Assembly (NCBI GenBank): GCA_018436705.1
Contig: JAHDLA010000010.1
Location: 72,075 to 136,074 of the forward strand
Direction: 5' to 3'
From: Sedimentibacter sp.
GTDB lineage: Bacteria > Bacillota > Clostridia > Tissierellales > Sedimentibacteraceae
DNA length: 64,000 nt
How positions within the stretch are numbered: the first letter of the stretch is position 1; the number at the start of each line of letters is the position of its first letter. The notes below the pieces were generated by a model that was not told the origin of the DNA, ran no database searches, and worked only from the letters and a program-made list of their open reading frames with translations. Positions 16,597 through 24,902 of the stretch are shown one piece after another. The translations under genes and the position numbers were made by a program.

Positions 16597-17649
16597 CTAT
16601 TTGCTCATATATACACTCATGCTAGGGAATGCAAACTCTATGTTTTCCTCTGTAAATATCTCCATTATTTTAAAATTGACGTCATTGGTAATGTCCATAA
16701 ACTCAGCATAGTTTGCTGTGTTTGTAAGATATTGAACAGTAATATCCAGAGAGCTTGGCCCAAAACCAGTAAATTTAACAAGAGATGAATCTCCAGTAAC
16801 CCTTGAATGAGAATCCAACATTGATTTTATTCTTTCTATTGCAGTCTTCATTTTTTCTTCCGGTGTTCCGTATACAGCACCAAGTGTAAAGCTGGCTCTT
16901 CTATTTTCCCTGTTGCTGTAATTTATAACCTCTCTGTCGGCAAACCTTGAATTCGGAACAATAACTAATTCTTTTCCTATTGTCCTTATTTTTGTACTTC
17001 TCAACCCCAGTTCTTCAACTGTACCTTCAAAGGAATCTACCCTTATCCAGTCTCCTACACTGAATGACTTGTCAGTAAGTATGACGAATCCGCCGAAAAA
17101 GTTTTTTATTAAATCCTGAGAAGCTAAAGCTAATGCTGCGCCTCCTATTCCCAGGCCTGCCAGTATGCTGCTAAGTTGCTTGAAATCAAACTCAACAGCT
17201 ATTGCAACAACAGCAAGGATTACAACAACCGTCTTTATGAGTTTTGATAAAACAGGAAACACTGTTTTAACCATTTGTGAACTTGATTTTTCATTTATGT
17301 AATTACTGTTAAGGGCCTCTGAGTATGATGTAATTAATCTAAGCAGCCCCTGTGTTACCGTTATAATTAACATAGCCCTGTATAGCCTGCTTATAAATAC
17401 ATATATTGATGGATTTATAGGAAATACTATAATCCCTAAATAAACGGCAGTGTATGTAATTAAATTTAAAAGAGGTTTTTCAATAGAATCAATTATTAAT
17501 ACGGCATAACTTAATTTATATCTTTCAGTAAGTTTGCGTATGATTTTTATTATCGATTTTGTTATTAAACTTCTGAACATTAATAATGCCACAATTATGA
17601 AAAATGATTTTACAATTGTTGATGCTTCTAAATTACCTGTTAATATCAT
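16597..17649 (-). CDS. MscS-family mechanosensitive channel
   Basis: 350 residues. About five hydrophobic segments; the pore helix region is LSSILAGLGIGGAALALASQDLIKNFFGG, represented by the conserved Gly/Ala pattern, followed by the beta domain signature FVILTDKSFSVGDWIRV and TKIRTIGKELVIVPNSRF. Probably a small-conductance osmotic safety valve. Monocistronic in appearance. Confidence 0.92.
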   Translation of the reverse strand: MILTGNLEASTIVKSFFIIVALLMFRSLITKSIIKIIRKLTERYKLSYAVLIIDSIEKPLLNLITYTAVYLGIIVFPINPSIYVFISRLYRAMLIITVTQGLLRLITSYSEALNSNYINEKSSSQMVKTVFPVLSKLIKTVVVILAVVAIAVEFDFKQLSSILAGLGIGGAALALASQDLIKNFFGGFVILTDKSFSVGDWIRVDSFEGTVEELGLRSTKIRTIGKELVIVPNSRFADREVINYSNRENRRASFTLGAVYGTPEEKMKTAIERIKSMLDSHSRVTGDSSLVKFTGFGPSSLDITVQYLTNTANYAEFMDITNDVNFKIMEIFTEENIEFAFPSMSVYMSK

Positions 17650-17750
17650 AATTAACCTTCCTTAAAGTATAAGTTTTTTGACTTACTGCAGAACATCTAA
17701 AACTGCATGCAATAGCTTGTAACGCATATTATATAACAAATATGGTAAAT

Positions 17751-17787
17751 TTAAAAGAGGTTTTAAAATAACTAAAACCTCTTTTAA
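17751..17787 (-). terminator. Terminator of the MacB-type exporter operon
   Basis: Perfect 15-bp arms at 17751-17765 and 17773-17787 around a 7-base loop; the - strand continues as AAATTTACC. It lies six bases after the permease stop. Confidence 0.65.
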
Positions 17788-17792
17788 AAAAT

Positions 17793-19145
17793 TTATTGTC
17801 TTTTCAAGGCTTCTACAGGAGGAAGGCTTGATGCATTTATTGCCGGATAAACTCCAAACAAAAGTCCCGAAGTCAGCGCTACAAACACTGATATTTTTAT
17901 TGAATCAAAACTTACAACTGCCGACAGTCCGTATTTTGATACTATGCCTACTGCCCACGAACCTACTAATATCCCTACTACACATCCAATAATACTTACA
18001 TATATTGCTTCAAGCAAAAATTGAATAAGCATATCTTCTTTTTTTGCTCCCAATGCTCTTCTTACACCAATTTCGCTTGTTCTTTCTGTTACGGCAACAA
18101 GCATGATATTCATAATTCCTATACCGCCTACCAACAGCGAAACCGCCGCTATTCCTCCAAGCAGCACCGTCATTATTCTGTTAGCCTGGTCAGCTTCCTT
18201 AACCAAGTTGTTCAGGCTTGTAATTGTGAGAGGTTCTTCTCCTTTTTCAAATACATTTTCATCATTTCCTGAATTTTCTGTATCAGCTTCCGGCATCGGC
18301 TCCGTTTCGGCAACAGCAACGCTCTCTTCGACAATTTCCCCTTCTTCCGTCATTTCACCTTCTTGCCCGTTGCTGGGACGAATGTTACTTCCCATTCCAA
18401 TCTTTCGCTTATATATTCTTCCAAGCTGAACCATGGCAAGCTCGGCATCCTCGGCGCTGTTTGATTTCGCCCAAATTTCCAAAATATCTTTAGTATTAGC
18501 AATTTTCATTGCCGAGGTATACGGAATTACTATTTTATCATCTATTCCGTCACCATTTCCTTCACCCTTCTCTGAAAGCACTCCTACTATAAGGTAATTA
18601 ATGCCATTTATTTTTAGCGATTGTCCCACAGGGCTTCTTCCGTTTAAGAAATTATTAGCAACATTGTATCCCAATACGGCAACCGGTGATCTTTGTTTTA
18701 CATGAAGCGATGTAAAAAAGTTTCCCGAAACTACTTGATGGTCCTTTATTTCAGGGTAATTTTGATTTACACCGACTATATTCATTTCACTTTCATCTCT
18801 TCTCCATCTAACCGGAGTATCTTCTGTATACACCACAGGTGTTGAATACTCTATGCCAGTTATCCTTTCAGGCATTGACTCAGCTTCATCATCATCAAAA
18901 ACAACATTATCTGCATTTGATTTGATTACAATAACATTCTCGCCGAGACTTTCAAATTGAGAAACAATAGATCTTCTCGCACCTTCACCTATTCCCATCA
19001 GACTTACAACTGCAGCAACCCCTATGGATATGCCAAGTACAGTAAGAAATGTCCTCAGCACATTAGACGTTATTCCGTCAAATGCCATTAATGCCGAAAA
19101 CTTCAATCTAACAAGAGAAGATAAAATTTTTCCCTTATCGCGCAT
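17793..19145 (-). CDS. MacB-type ABC transporter permease (FtsX fold)
   Basis: Mechanotransmission ABC permease. One N-terminal helix (VLRTFLTVLGISIGVAAVVSL, family signature) anchors a large extracytoplasmic MacB_PCD domain with an acidic insert, then three C-terminal helices with the FtsX motif GGIGIMNIMLVAVTERTSEIG. The ATG at 19145 is chosen, eight bases after AAGGAG. Works with the adaptor and ATPase encoded just upstream as a tripartite-like exporter; in a monoderm the adaptor would not reach an outer membrane. Substrate unknown. Confidence 0.9.
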   Translation of the reverse strand: MRDKGKILSSLVRLKFSALMAFDGITSNVLRTFLTVLGISIGVAAVVSLMGIGEGARRSIVSQFESLGENVIVIKSNADNVVFDDDEAESMPERITGIEYSTPVVYTEDTPVRWRRDESEMNIVGVNQNYPEIKDHQVVSGNFFTSLHVKQRSPVAVLGYNVANNFLNGRSPVGQSLKINGINYLIVGVLSEKGEGNGDGIDDKIVIPYTSAMKIANTKDILEIWAKSNSAEDAELAMVQLGRIYKRKIGMGSNIRPSNGQEGEMTEEGEIVEESVAVAETEPMPEADTENSGNDENVFEKGEEPLTITSLNNLVKEADQANRIMTVLLGGIAAVSLLVGGIGIMNIMLVAVTERTSEIGVRRALGAKKEDMLIQFLLEAIYVSIIGCVVGILVGSWAVGIVSKYGLSAVVSFDSIKISVFVALTSGLLFGVYPAINASSLPPVEALKRQ

Positions 19146-19157
19146 TGTCATCACTCC

Positions 19158-20945
19158 TTAATTTCCGGCCGGCAGCAACGAGTCGTTTTCAGGCACTGAC
19201 TGACTTGGCATTAAATCCTTCGTACTGCCTGTTACAACAAGCTGTCCTTCTTCCAATCCACTTAATACTTCGACATACATGTCGTTCATTAAGCCGACTT
19301 CAATTTCCACAACCTCTGCTTCTTCTGCTTCATTAAGCACTTCAACCTTTTGCTTTCCGCCTTCCTCAAATACTGCTTCTATAGGAACCAACAGTGTATC
19401 ATCGGATTCTCCCGAATTAACAAAGCAATTGGTATTCATACCAGGTCTCAGCCCTTCTCTTCCTTCAACTTTTATCTGCACATTGTATACAGTCTTTCCT
19501 TCTCTGTTTGTATATTGATCCAGTCCCATAACGGTACCTTCAAATTTTTCGCCTGGAAGAGCATCAACGGTTACCTCAACAGGAGCGTCCTGTGTGATAT
19601 ATAATACGTCAAGATCGCTTACGGTGGTGTTTATATACATTTCATCAGTGTTGTACATATCCAAAAGCTGCAGTGACCACTTGTCGCTGCTTTCAGATGC
19701 CTCTATAGTATCTCCCACATCATACATAACATAAGATACCATCCCGTCCGACGGTGCTGTTACCATTAATTTTGTCGTCAGTTCTGAAACCTTATCAATT
19801 TTCTTATAAATATCTTCTATATCCTCGTTTAATGTATCGATAGATTCATAGATTGTTTTAATAGCATTCACTTCATTCTGAATGGAATCAACAACATCAC
19901 TTCCTGCGATTTTTGCCAGCACATCTCCCTCTTCGACAAATTCGTTTGTGGATACATAAACTTCGGTTGCAATTATATTTGCATCATCTCCGCCTGAAAA
20001 TCTGCTGTATGATACCTTTTTTTCATCTACGAAGGAATCCACATCTCCGCTGTAAGAAAAACCGGTTCCCGGCATACCATTGTTATCCGTATAAATTGCA
20101 ACTATCATTCCCGGCTGTACAAGTCCAGGATTATCGGCTTCAATAACTCCTGTATGCACATATGTCATTCCGTCTGAATTAGGGACAGAATTTGCATTTA
20201 ATTTCTTGATGGTTCCCAGGTAGAAACCGTCAAATGCAGTCTGTGATCCACCGCTTTCAAGTTTTTTCCTATACTGCATCAATACTTTTTGTCCGACTTT
20301 AACGTTTGAATATTCATATGTATTTACTTTAAATGATATTTTTACTTTACTATCGTCAACAATGGTTGCAATATTGTAATTTTCAACTCTCTCGCCCTCT
20401 TCAATATTAAGTTCTGTGATTCTTCCTCTGATAGGAGCAGAAAAAACAATGCCTTCATAAGGATTAACCTGACTTATATCTGTTACATCTCTGTTTAGGA
20501 GTTTCCCAAGATCTTTTGTTTTGGTATTTATTTCCTCATTTTTATCTTGAATTTCTTTTTGCTTTTTCTGTATGCTTTCTGTTAATTCATCCAATATATC
20601 AGTAAGATTGTTTGCTGAAAGCCTAACCAGGTTATCGTCTTTTTTAATCATTTGATTCGGCTGTACAAAAACTTCTTCAACAGTGTATGTAACACTTATA
20701 GGTGAACCATTTGAATCAGTCACACCCTCCGGTTTTGGAACGGTAATTGAACCTCCCCAGTTTCCGTTTAATTGACCTGAAATGTTTACACCCTGAGTTA
20801 TATCTCCTCTTTCAACGGCCTTCGTTGCATATCTGGGACCGGTTGAGACCTGAGCGGAATCAGGTACTAACTGCTTCGCCGTAAAATAGCCCCCTGCGAA
20901 TACGACTAATAAAACTGCTAATATTGACGCTACTTTTTTATACAT
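19158..20945 (-). CDS. HlyD/MacA-like adaptor subunit of the ABC exporter
   Basis: 595 residues, long for this family. N-terminal membrane anchor (SILAVLLVVFAGGYFTA), a first lipoyl/barrel-sandwich half, coiled-coil hairpin (about 125-155, ELTESIQKKQKEIQDKNEE), a second coiled coil (VNAIKTIYESIDTLNEDIEDIYKK), beta-barrel and C-terminal membrane-proximal domain (LVPIEAVFEEGGKQKVEVL, GLEEGQLVVTG). It appears to contain two barrel-sandwich regions. Its start overlaps the ATPase stop by eight bases. Confidence 0.88.
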   Translation of the reverse strand: MYKKVASILAVLLVVFAGGYFTAKQLVPDSAQVSTGPRYATKAVERGDITQGVNISGQLNGNWGGSITVPKPEGVTDSNGSPISVTYTVEEVFVQPNQMIKKDDNLVRLSANNLTDILDELTESIQKKQKEIQDKNEEINTKTKDLGKLLNRDVTDISQVNPYEGIVFSAPIRGRITELNIEEGERVENYNIATIVDDSKVKISFKVNTYEYSNVKVGQKVLMQYRKKLESGGSQTAFDGFYLGTIKKLNANSVPNSDGMTYVHTGVIEADNPGLVQPGMIVAIYTDNNGMPGTGFSYSGDVDSFVDEKKVSYSRFSGGDDANIIATEVYVSTNEFVEEGDVLAKIAGSDVVDSIQNEVNAIKTIYESIDTLNEDIEDIYKKIDKVSELTTKLMVTAPSDGMVSYVMYDVGDTIEASESSDKWSLQLLDMYNTDEMYINTTVSDLDVLYITQDAPVEVTVDALPGEKFEGTVMGLDQYTNREGKTVYNVQIKVEGREGLRPGMNTNCFVNSGESDDTLLVPIEAVFEEGGKQKVEVLNEAEEAEVVEIEVGLMNDMYVEVLSGLEEGQLVVTGSTKDLMPSQSVPENDSLLPAGN

Positions 20946-21639
20946 TTACTTTACCTCCACTGCTTTCGTCAGAAACTATTTCTCCATCTACCAATCTTAT
21001 AATTCTGCTGCCATATTCGGCAATTTCTTCCTCATGAGTTACCTGAACAATTGTCATTGAACTCTTCTGATTTAATTCAACAAATAATTCCATAATTAAA
21101 TCTCCAGTCTTCGTATCCAGTGCACCCGTAGGTTCATCCGCAAGAATAATTGAAGGATTTCCAACTATTGCTCTTGCAATTGCAACCCTTTGCTGCTGAC
21201 CACCGGACATTTGTGAAGGAAGATGCTTCATTCTCTCCTTCAGCCCTACCTGCTCTAATGCATTTGATGCTAGTTCATGCCTTGTCTTCGCATCCATTCC
21301 TCTGTATATAAGAGGAATTTCAACATTTTTTATCGCAGTCATTCTTGGCAGCAAATGAAAGTTCTGAAACACAAATCCAATAAATTTGTTTCTGATATCT
21401 GACATTTTAGAATCACTCAATTTATCTACATGGTTGCCTGAAAGCTCATATGTACCTTTTGATGCTTGATCCAGACACCCTATGACATTTAGCAGAGTAG
21501 ATTTTCCCGAACCCGAAGGACCCATTATTGATACAAATTCCTTTTCTTTTATTGAAAATGATATGTTCTTTAGTGCATCTACCTCAATCTGTCCGGATTT
21601 GTAGAGCTTTGAGATATTTTCCATTCTTATAATTTCCAT
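20938..21639 (-). CDS. ABC transporter ATP-binding protein (MacB/LolD type)
   Basis: ATPase of the exporter. Walker A GPSGSGKSTL, Q-loop FVFQNFHLLPRMT, signature MSGGQQQRVAIAR, Walker B IILADEPTGALD, H-loop VTHEEEIAEY. 233 residues, as expected for this subfamily. First gene of a three-gene operon ATPase-adaptor-permease with overlapping ends. Confidence 0.95.
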   Translation of the reverse strand: MEIIRMENISKLYKSGQIEVDALKNISFSIKEKEFVSIMGPSGSGKSTLLNVIGCLDQASKGTYELSGNHVDKLSDSKMSDIRNKFIGFVFQNFHLLPRMTAIKNVEIPLIYRGMDAKTRHELASNALEQVGLKERMKHLPSQMSGGQQQRVAIARAIVGNPSIILADEPTGALDTKTGDLIMELFVELNQKSSMTIVQVTHEEEIAEYGSRIIRLVDGEIVSDESSGGKVNV

Positions 21640-21737
21640 ATTTCACCTCTTTAAGATACAGTCCATTTTATATGACGTATAAAACATCAAAAAAGTTCTT
21701 CCTTTTTAAAATTTTCTTAATTTTTTTTAAACAATCT

Positions 21738-21780
21738 AAAGGCCCTGATTATCACATGTCAATGATAAATCCGGACCTTT
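21738..21780 (-). terminator. Terminator-like hairpin after the kinase-like gene
   Basis: Left AAAGGCCCTGATTATC (21738-21753) and right GATAAATCCGGACCTTT (21764-21780) pair with a few mismatches; the - strand T-tract is weak. Confidence 0.5.
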
Positions 21781-21795
21781 CCGTCATTGCAAAGT

Positions 21796-23289
21796 TTATT
21801 TAATAACATCAATGTTTATAGAATCAATCCAAACCTTATTTTTTCCTTCATATTCTATGTATATGTTCAGTGAATCCGCATCAGTTACATTTATAGGTAC
21901 TGTAAATTGAGACCATATGTCATTGCTGATTTTTGTATTTGTATGAAAATTTGATGTCAAGGATCCGTCTTTGTACGCTTCAATAACCACCTGTGCCGTT
22001 ACATCTGTTTCAGATTTCATTTTAGCTGCTATACCTATTTGTTTCTTCAGCATATAACTGAATTTATCATCACCGAAATTAACAGCGGCAAACAATGATT
22101 TGATTTTTTCATCTGCTTCGTTGGAAACGATCAAAGAATTCTTACCTTCTACATATATGGTATCATCTATCCCGGCTTTGTTTCCCGTATACCCGATACT
22201 AGTCAGAAGATTATCGTTAAAATATACTTCTGTCGAATCGGTTATTGCACCAGCCGGTGATTCTTCATCCCCCGTCTGATTTTCTGATGAAGGAGGAACT
22301 TCCGGCGGTGTTTCATTTTCTGCGCTGCCGTTCGTATTATCTGAATTCGCCGGATCAGCTTTATTGAATGACTTTATTATCTTATTTCCCAAAAGCAGCA
22401 CTATTACTACAACAAGTATTGTAAGTACAATTCTTATAAGCTCTTTTTTATTAAATTGATTTCTATTGTTTTTCTCTGGAACAGGGCGGCTGTCATTAAC
22501 ATATATATCAAGAACCGAACCATCATCATCGCACTCGCCCAAGGCAGATTCCTCATAGACTGTATTTAAATCCTCCTGTTCAATAACTGTATCTGGTTTG
22601 ATTTCTTCATTCGTACCATACTCAGGCAGAGTCGTTTTTTCTCCGAAAATCATTGCATATATTGGAGATTTTTTCATTTCACCTATTACATCATTAGGAA
22701 ATATGTATTCCTTTGTCAGGCACCTTACTATAATCTTAAGAATATCTGGTGGAATTGAATCTGAAATATTGTAATCAATTATTTCGGAACCGTCAAAAAT
22801 AAAATGAATTATATTTCCCAGCCTCTTGAATGTTTCATTGTCCGCAATGTCATACTCCTGTTCAAATATAAGGTTGCAGTCTGCATATATGTTATTTTCG
22901 GAGTCAACATAAAGCTTGTCTGTATCCAAAATTTTCTGCTGCACAATATCTGTCATATTAAAAATATTCTGAGCTAGATTTATTACATTCTCAGATAAAG
23001 CAAACTGCTGCTTCAATGTAAGAGAAGAAGAGTCAAGGTACTCTTTTAAGCCCTTGCATTCCCCCTTAAGAGGCTTCGTATATATATATATTCTGTCTTC
23101 AGTGTTAAAACACTCCAAAATGTTGGATGGAATTTTCTTCAATTCTTCCAAATTGATGAGATTAATTATTTTTCGACTCGTTATAACATTGCTGTAAAAC
23201 ACATCTCCTGTATCATTATCCTTACATTCCAACACTCTTTGGAATACATTTTCAAAAATAGTGCGGACGATTTTGTAATTGTTATTCAT
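21796..23289 (-). CDS. Membrane protein with degenerate kinase-like head and beta-sandwich ectodomain
   Basis: 497 residues of unknown function. Residues about 3-213 have the order of segments seen in protein kinase folds (hinge-like RIYIYTKPLKGECKGLKEYL, helical lobe ALSENVINLAQNIF, VDSENNIYADCNLIF, LGNIIHFIFDG, IPPDILKIIVRCLTKE), but the VAIK Lys, HRD and DFG motifs are not seen. An acidic linker, one membrane helix (about 284-302), a Ser/Pro/Asn/Glu linker and a C-terminal beta-rich domain (about 350-497, ending NKVWIDSINIDVIK) resembling a carbohydrate-binding module follow. ATG 23289 is chosen because GGAGGGTGG directly precedes it. The pseudokinase reading is inference from pattern. Confidence 0.6.
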   Translation of the reverse strand: MNNNYKIVRTIFENVFQRVLECKDNDTGDVFYSNVITSRKIINLINLEELKKIPSNILECFNTEDRIYIYTKPLKGECKGLKEYLDSSSLTLKQQFALSENVINLAQNIFNMTDIVQQKILDTDKLYVDSENNIYADCNLIFEQEYDIADNETFKRLGNIIHFIFDGSEIIDYNISDSIPPDILKIIVRCLTKEYIFPNDVIGEMKKSPIYAMIFGEKTTLPEYGTNEEIKPDTVIEQEDLNTVYEESALGECDDDGSVLDIYVNDSRPVPEKNNRNQFNKKELIRIVLTILVVVIVLLLGNKIIKSFNKADPANSDNTNGSAENETPPEVPPSSENQTGDEESPAGAITDSTEVYFNDNLLTSIGYTGNKAGIDDTIYVEGKNSLIVSNEADEKIKSLFAAVNFGDDKFSYMLKKQIGIAAKMKSETDVTAQVVIEAYKDGSLTSNFHTNTKISNDIWSQFTVPINVTDADSLNIYIEYEGKNKVWIDSINIDVIK

Positions 23290-23504
23290 AATCCACCCTC
23301 CAATATGGTAGTCCAACTATATCTTAACAGTAATTTCGACAAAAATAAAGATATTTTTAATAATATTTTAATATTTTGAAATATTATTGCTAAATTATTT
23401 CTCTGTTGCTATATAGCCTAAGCATCAGAAGTCGAACAATATAAGGGTGGCAAATTTTTAGACTTTTTCCGGAATTAAGCTTATTTATGTAATGAATGGT
23501 TAGA

Positions 23505-23942
23505 TTATTTAACAACTTTATATTTTACTTTAACATCAAGCAGGTAAGAGTTTATCAATCTTTCATCATCTGATTCAATGATCGTTTCGGAGGAAATCTC
23601 CTTTTTTTGTCCCGGTTCAATTCTGTATACTTCGGTTACATGTACCTCCGGAATAAGATCATAATATGGATACCATTTTTTGGCATTTTTATTTTTATAA
23701 AAATATAATTTTAAATCCATATATTTTTTACTCCTGTTTACAACGGTTGTTTGAAATGACAGCAGCTTAACAGCAGGGTTATATCTGTCAGGCGTATTTA
23801 TTTCTATTTCTTGAAAAGAGGGGTACAGTATTATAGGCGACGGTTTAACAGTTTTATAGAATATAAATAAGCTCAAAACCATATAAATTACGGCAAAAAT
23901 AGCGACCAATGTCATTTTTGCTGATTTAAACAATTTGCTCAT
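23505..23942 (-). CDS. Membrane-anchored protein of unknown function
   Basis: 145 residues: one N-terminal membrane helix (about 11-30, LVAIFAVIYMVLSLFIFY), then a beta-rich outer domain (about 45-145) reminiscent of immunoglobulin-like or DUF folds, with VVNRSKKYMDLKLYFYKNK and the ending LLDVKVKYKVVK. ATG 23942 is chosen over GTG 23954, since GGAGG lies five bases before it. It matches no family I recognise. The 188-base gap to the kinase-like gene downstream holds no clear signal. Confidence 0.65.
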   Translation of the reverse strand: MSKLFKSAKMTLVAIFAVIYMVLSLFIFYKTVKPSPIILYPSFQEIEINTPDRYNPAVKLLSFQTTVVNRSKKYMDLKLYFYKNKNAKKWYPYYDLIPEVHVTEVYRIEPGQKKEISSETIIESDDERLINSYLLDVKVKYKVVK

Positions 23943-24065
23943 TTTTTCCTCCACTTTCTATACTATTAATTGTACCTTTAACATTATATCATATGTATAA
24001 TGCATTTTATACCAAATTTTATAATATTTGTTAATGCTGTAAAATTGGATAAAAAAAAGGACAAA

Positions 24066-24371
24066 CTACTGTTCATCCTCATCATCTTTTATTTCATATT
24101 CTACATTATCAACTATATTTTCTTGCTGATTTTTTTGACCTTCATCATTTTTATAAGCATTTCCGTAATATTTTTTTGTTTTGCCGTTTATTACACTTAG
24201 CAGGTATAAAATCACCACTGCATCATCAATGATACTTAATCCCAACACCGGTGCCGGTATCAAGTCAATAGGGCTTACAATATAAATCAGCGGTAGTATA
24301 ATCCACCATTTTTCCTTAATCGGAATGTTTTTATCAAATAAAAATTTAAAAATCAAATAAAATCTGTTCAT
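24066..24371 (-). CDS. DUF1232 (YkvA-like) membrane protein
   Basis: 101 residues. The DUF1232 core is WWIILPLIYIVSPIDLIPAPVLG followed by IIDDAVV, within two hydrophobic segments; the tail is acidic and variable. It starts one base after the Usp stop with no clear ribosome site, so translation is probably coupled. Function unknown. Confidence 0.85.
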   Translation of the reverse strand: MNRFYLIFKFLFDKNIPIKEKWWIILPLIYIVSPIDLIPAPVLGLSIIDDAVVILYLLSVINGKTKKYYGNAYKNDEGQKNQQENIVDNVEYEIKDDEDEQ

Positions 24372-24372
24372 C

Positions 24373-24741
24373 TTAGATTACAAAGGCCCTGTCCGGCAGT
24401 CTTTTCTTGAGCTTTGAAGCGAAATCATTGGCAGGATCCTTTTTCCCCGGGTTTCCCAGCACAATATGGGTTATTTTCATTTCTTCCGCAAAATCAACTA
24501 TAGTTTTAATAACATCCTTAGATCTTTTAACTGTCAGTTCAGCTCCTACACCTTTAGTAATATCAAATAAATACTCTAATGCATCTCCATCACTGAGGTT
24601 ATACAGCAGCTTATCTTTTTCATTTACAACATGCAGAACATATAAGCCGGAAGGCTGATCCTTTGATAATTCAGCGCCTTGATGTATGAGCCTCTCGCAT
24701 GTCTTTTGCTGCGTAACGCACACTAATACATTTTTATGCAT
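24373..24741 (-). CDS. Universal stress protein (Usp) family protein
   Basis: 122 residues with the Usp alpha/beta fold: HKNVLVCVTQQ at the first strand, SGLYVLHVVNE, IVLGNPGKKDP (G-x-x-G nucleotide-loop part). Related to the Usp domain of KdpD-type sensors. The ATG at 24741 lies seven bases after AAGGAG (complement 24749-24754). A longer reading with 30 extra codons would run through tRNA-Sec and is wrong. Directly downstream of tRNA-Sec, so possibly on the same primary transcript. Confidence 0.85.
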   Translation of the reverse strand: MHKNVLVCVTQQKTCERLIHQGAELSKDQPSGLYVLHVVNEKDKLLYNLSDGDALEYLFDITKGVGAELTVKRSKDVIKTIVDFAEEMKITHIVLGNPGKKDPANDFASKLKKRLPDRAFVI

Positions 24742-24757
24742 CATTATTCTCCTTAAA

Positions 24758-24854
24758 TGGCGGGAATATGTGGGAATTGAACCCACCCAGGACGAGCAAA
24801 CGCCCCGCGACTGGTTTTGAAGACCAGGAGGCACACCAGCACCTATCTATCCCC
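24758..24854 (-). tRNA. selC: tRNA-Sec (anticodon UCA)
   Basis: 97 bases including an encoded CCA (complement 24758-24760). The anticodon stem CTGGT/ACCAG carries a 7-base loop with TCA (complement 24818-24820). The acceptor GGGGATA pairs with TATTCCC, the T-arm is GGGTGGGTTCAATTCCCAC-like, and the long variable arm (CGCGGGGCG...CGTC region) gives the large size typical of selenocysteine tRNA. It serves the SelA/SelB/SelD system at 30-35 kb. Confidence 0.97.
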
Positions 24855-24864
24855 ATCGGATAAC

Positions 24865-24893
24865 ATGATAACATATACTCAAACTAAATTCAA
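24865..24893 (-). promoter_or_regulatory. Promoter of tRNA-Sec
   Basis: TTGAAT (complement 24888-24893), 17-base spacer, TATCAT (complement 24865-24870), ten bases before the mature 5' end. It fits the short gap after carB. Confidence 0.6.
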
Positions 24894-24902
24894 GCATTTA
24901 TT

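Noticed and set aside
24742..24834. 30-codon N-terminal extension of the Usp protein
   Set aside because: It would read through tRNA-Sec; a good ribosome site lies just before the ATG at 24741.
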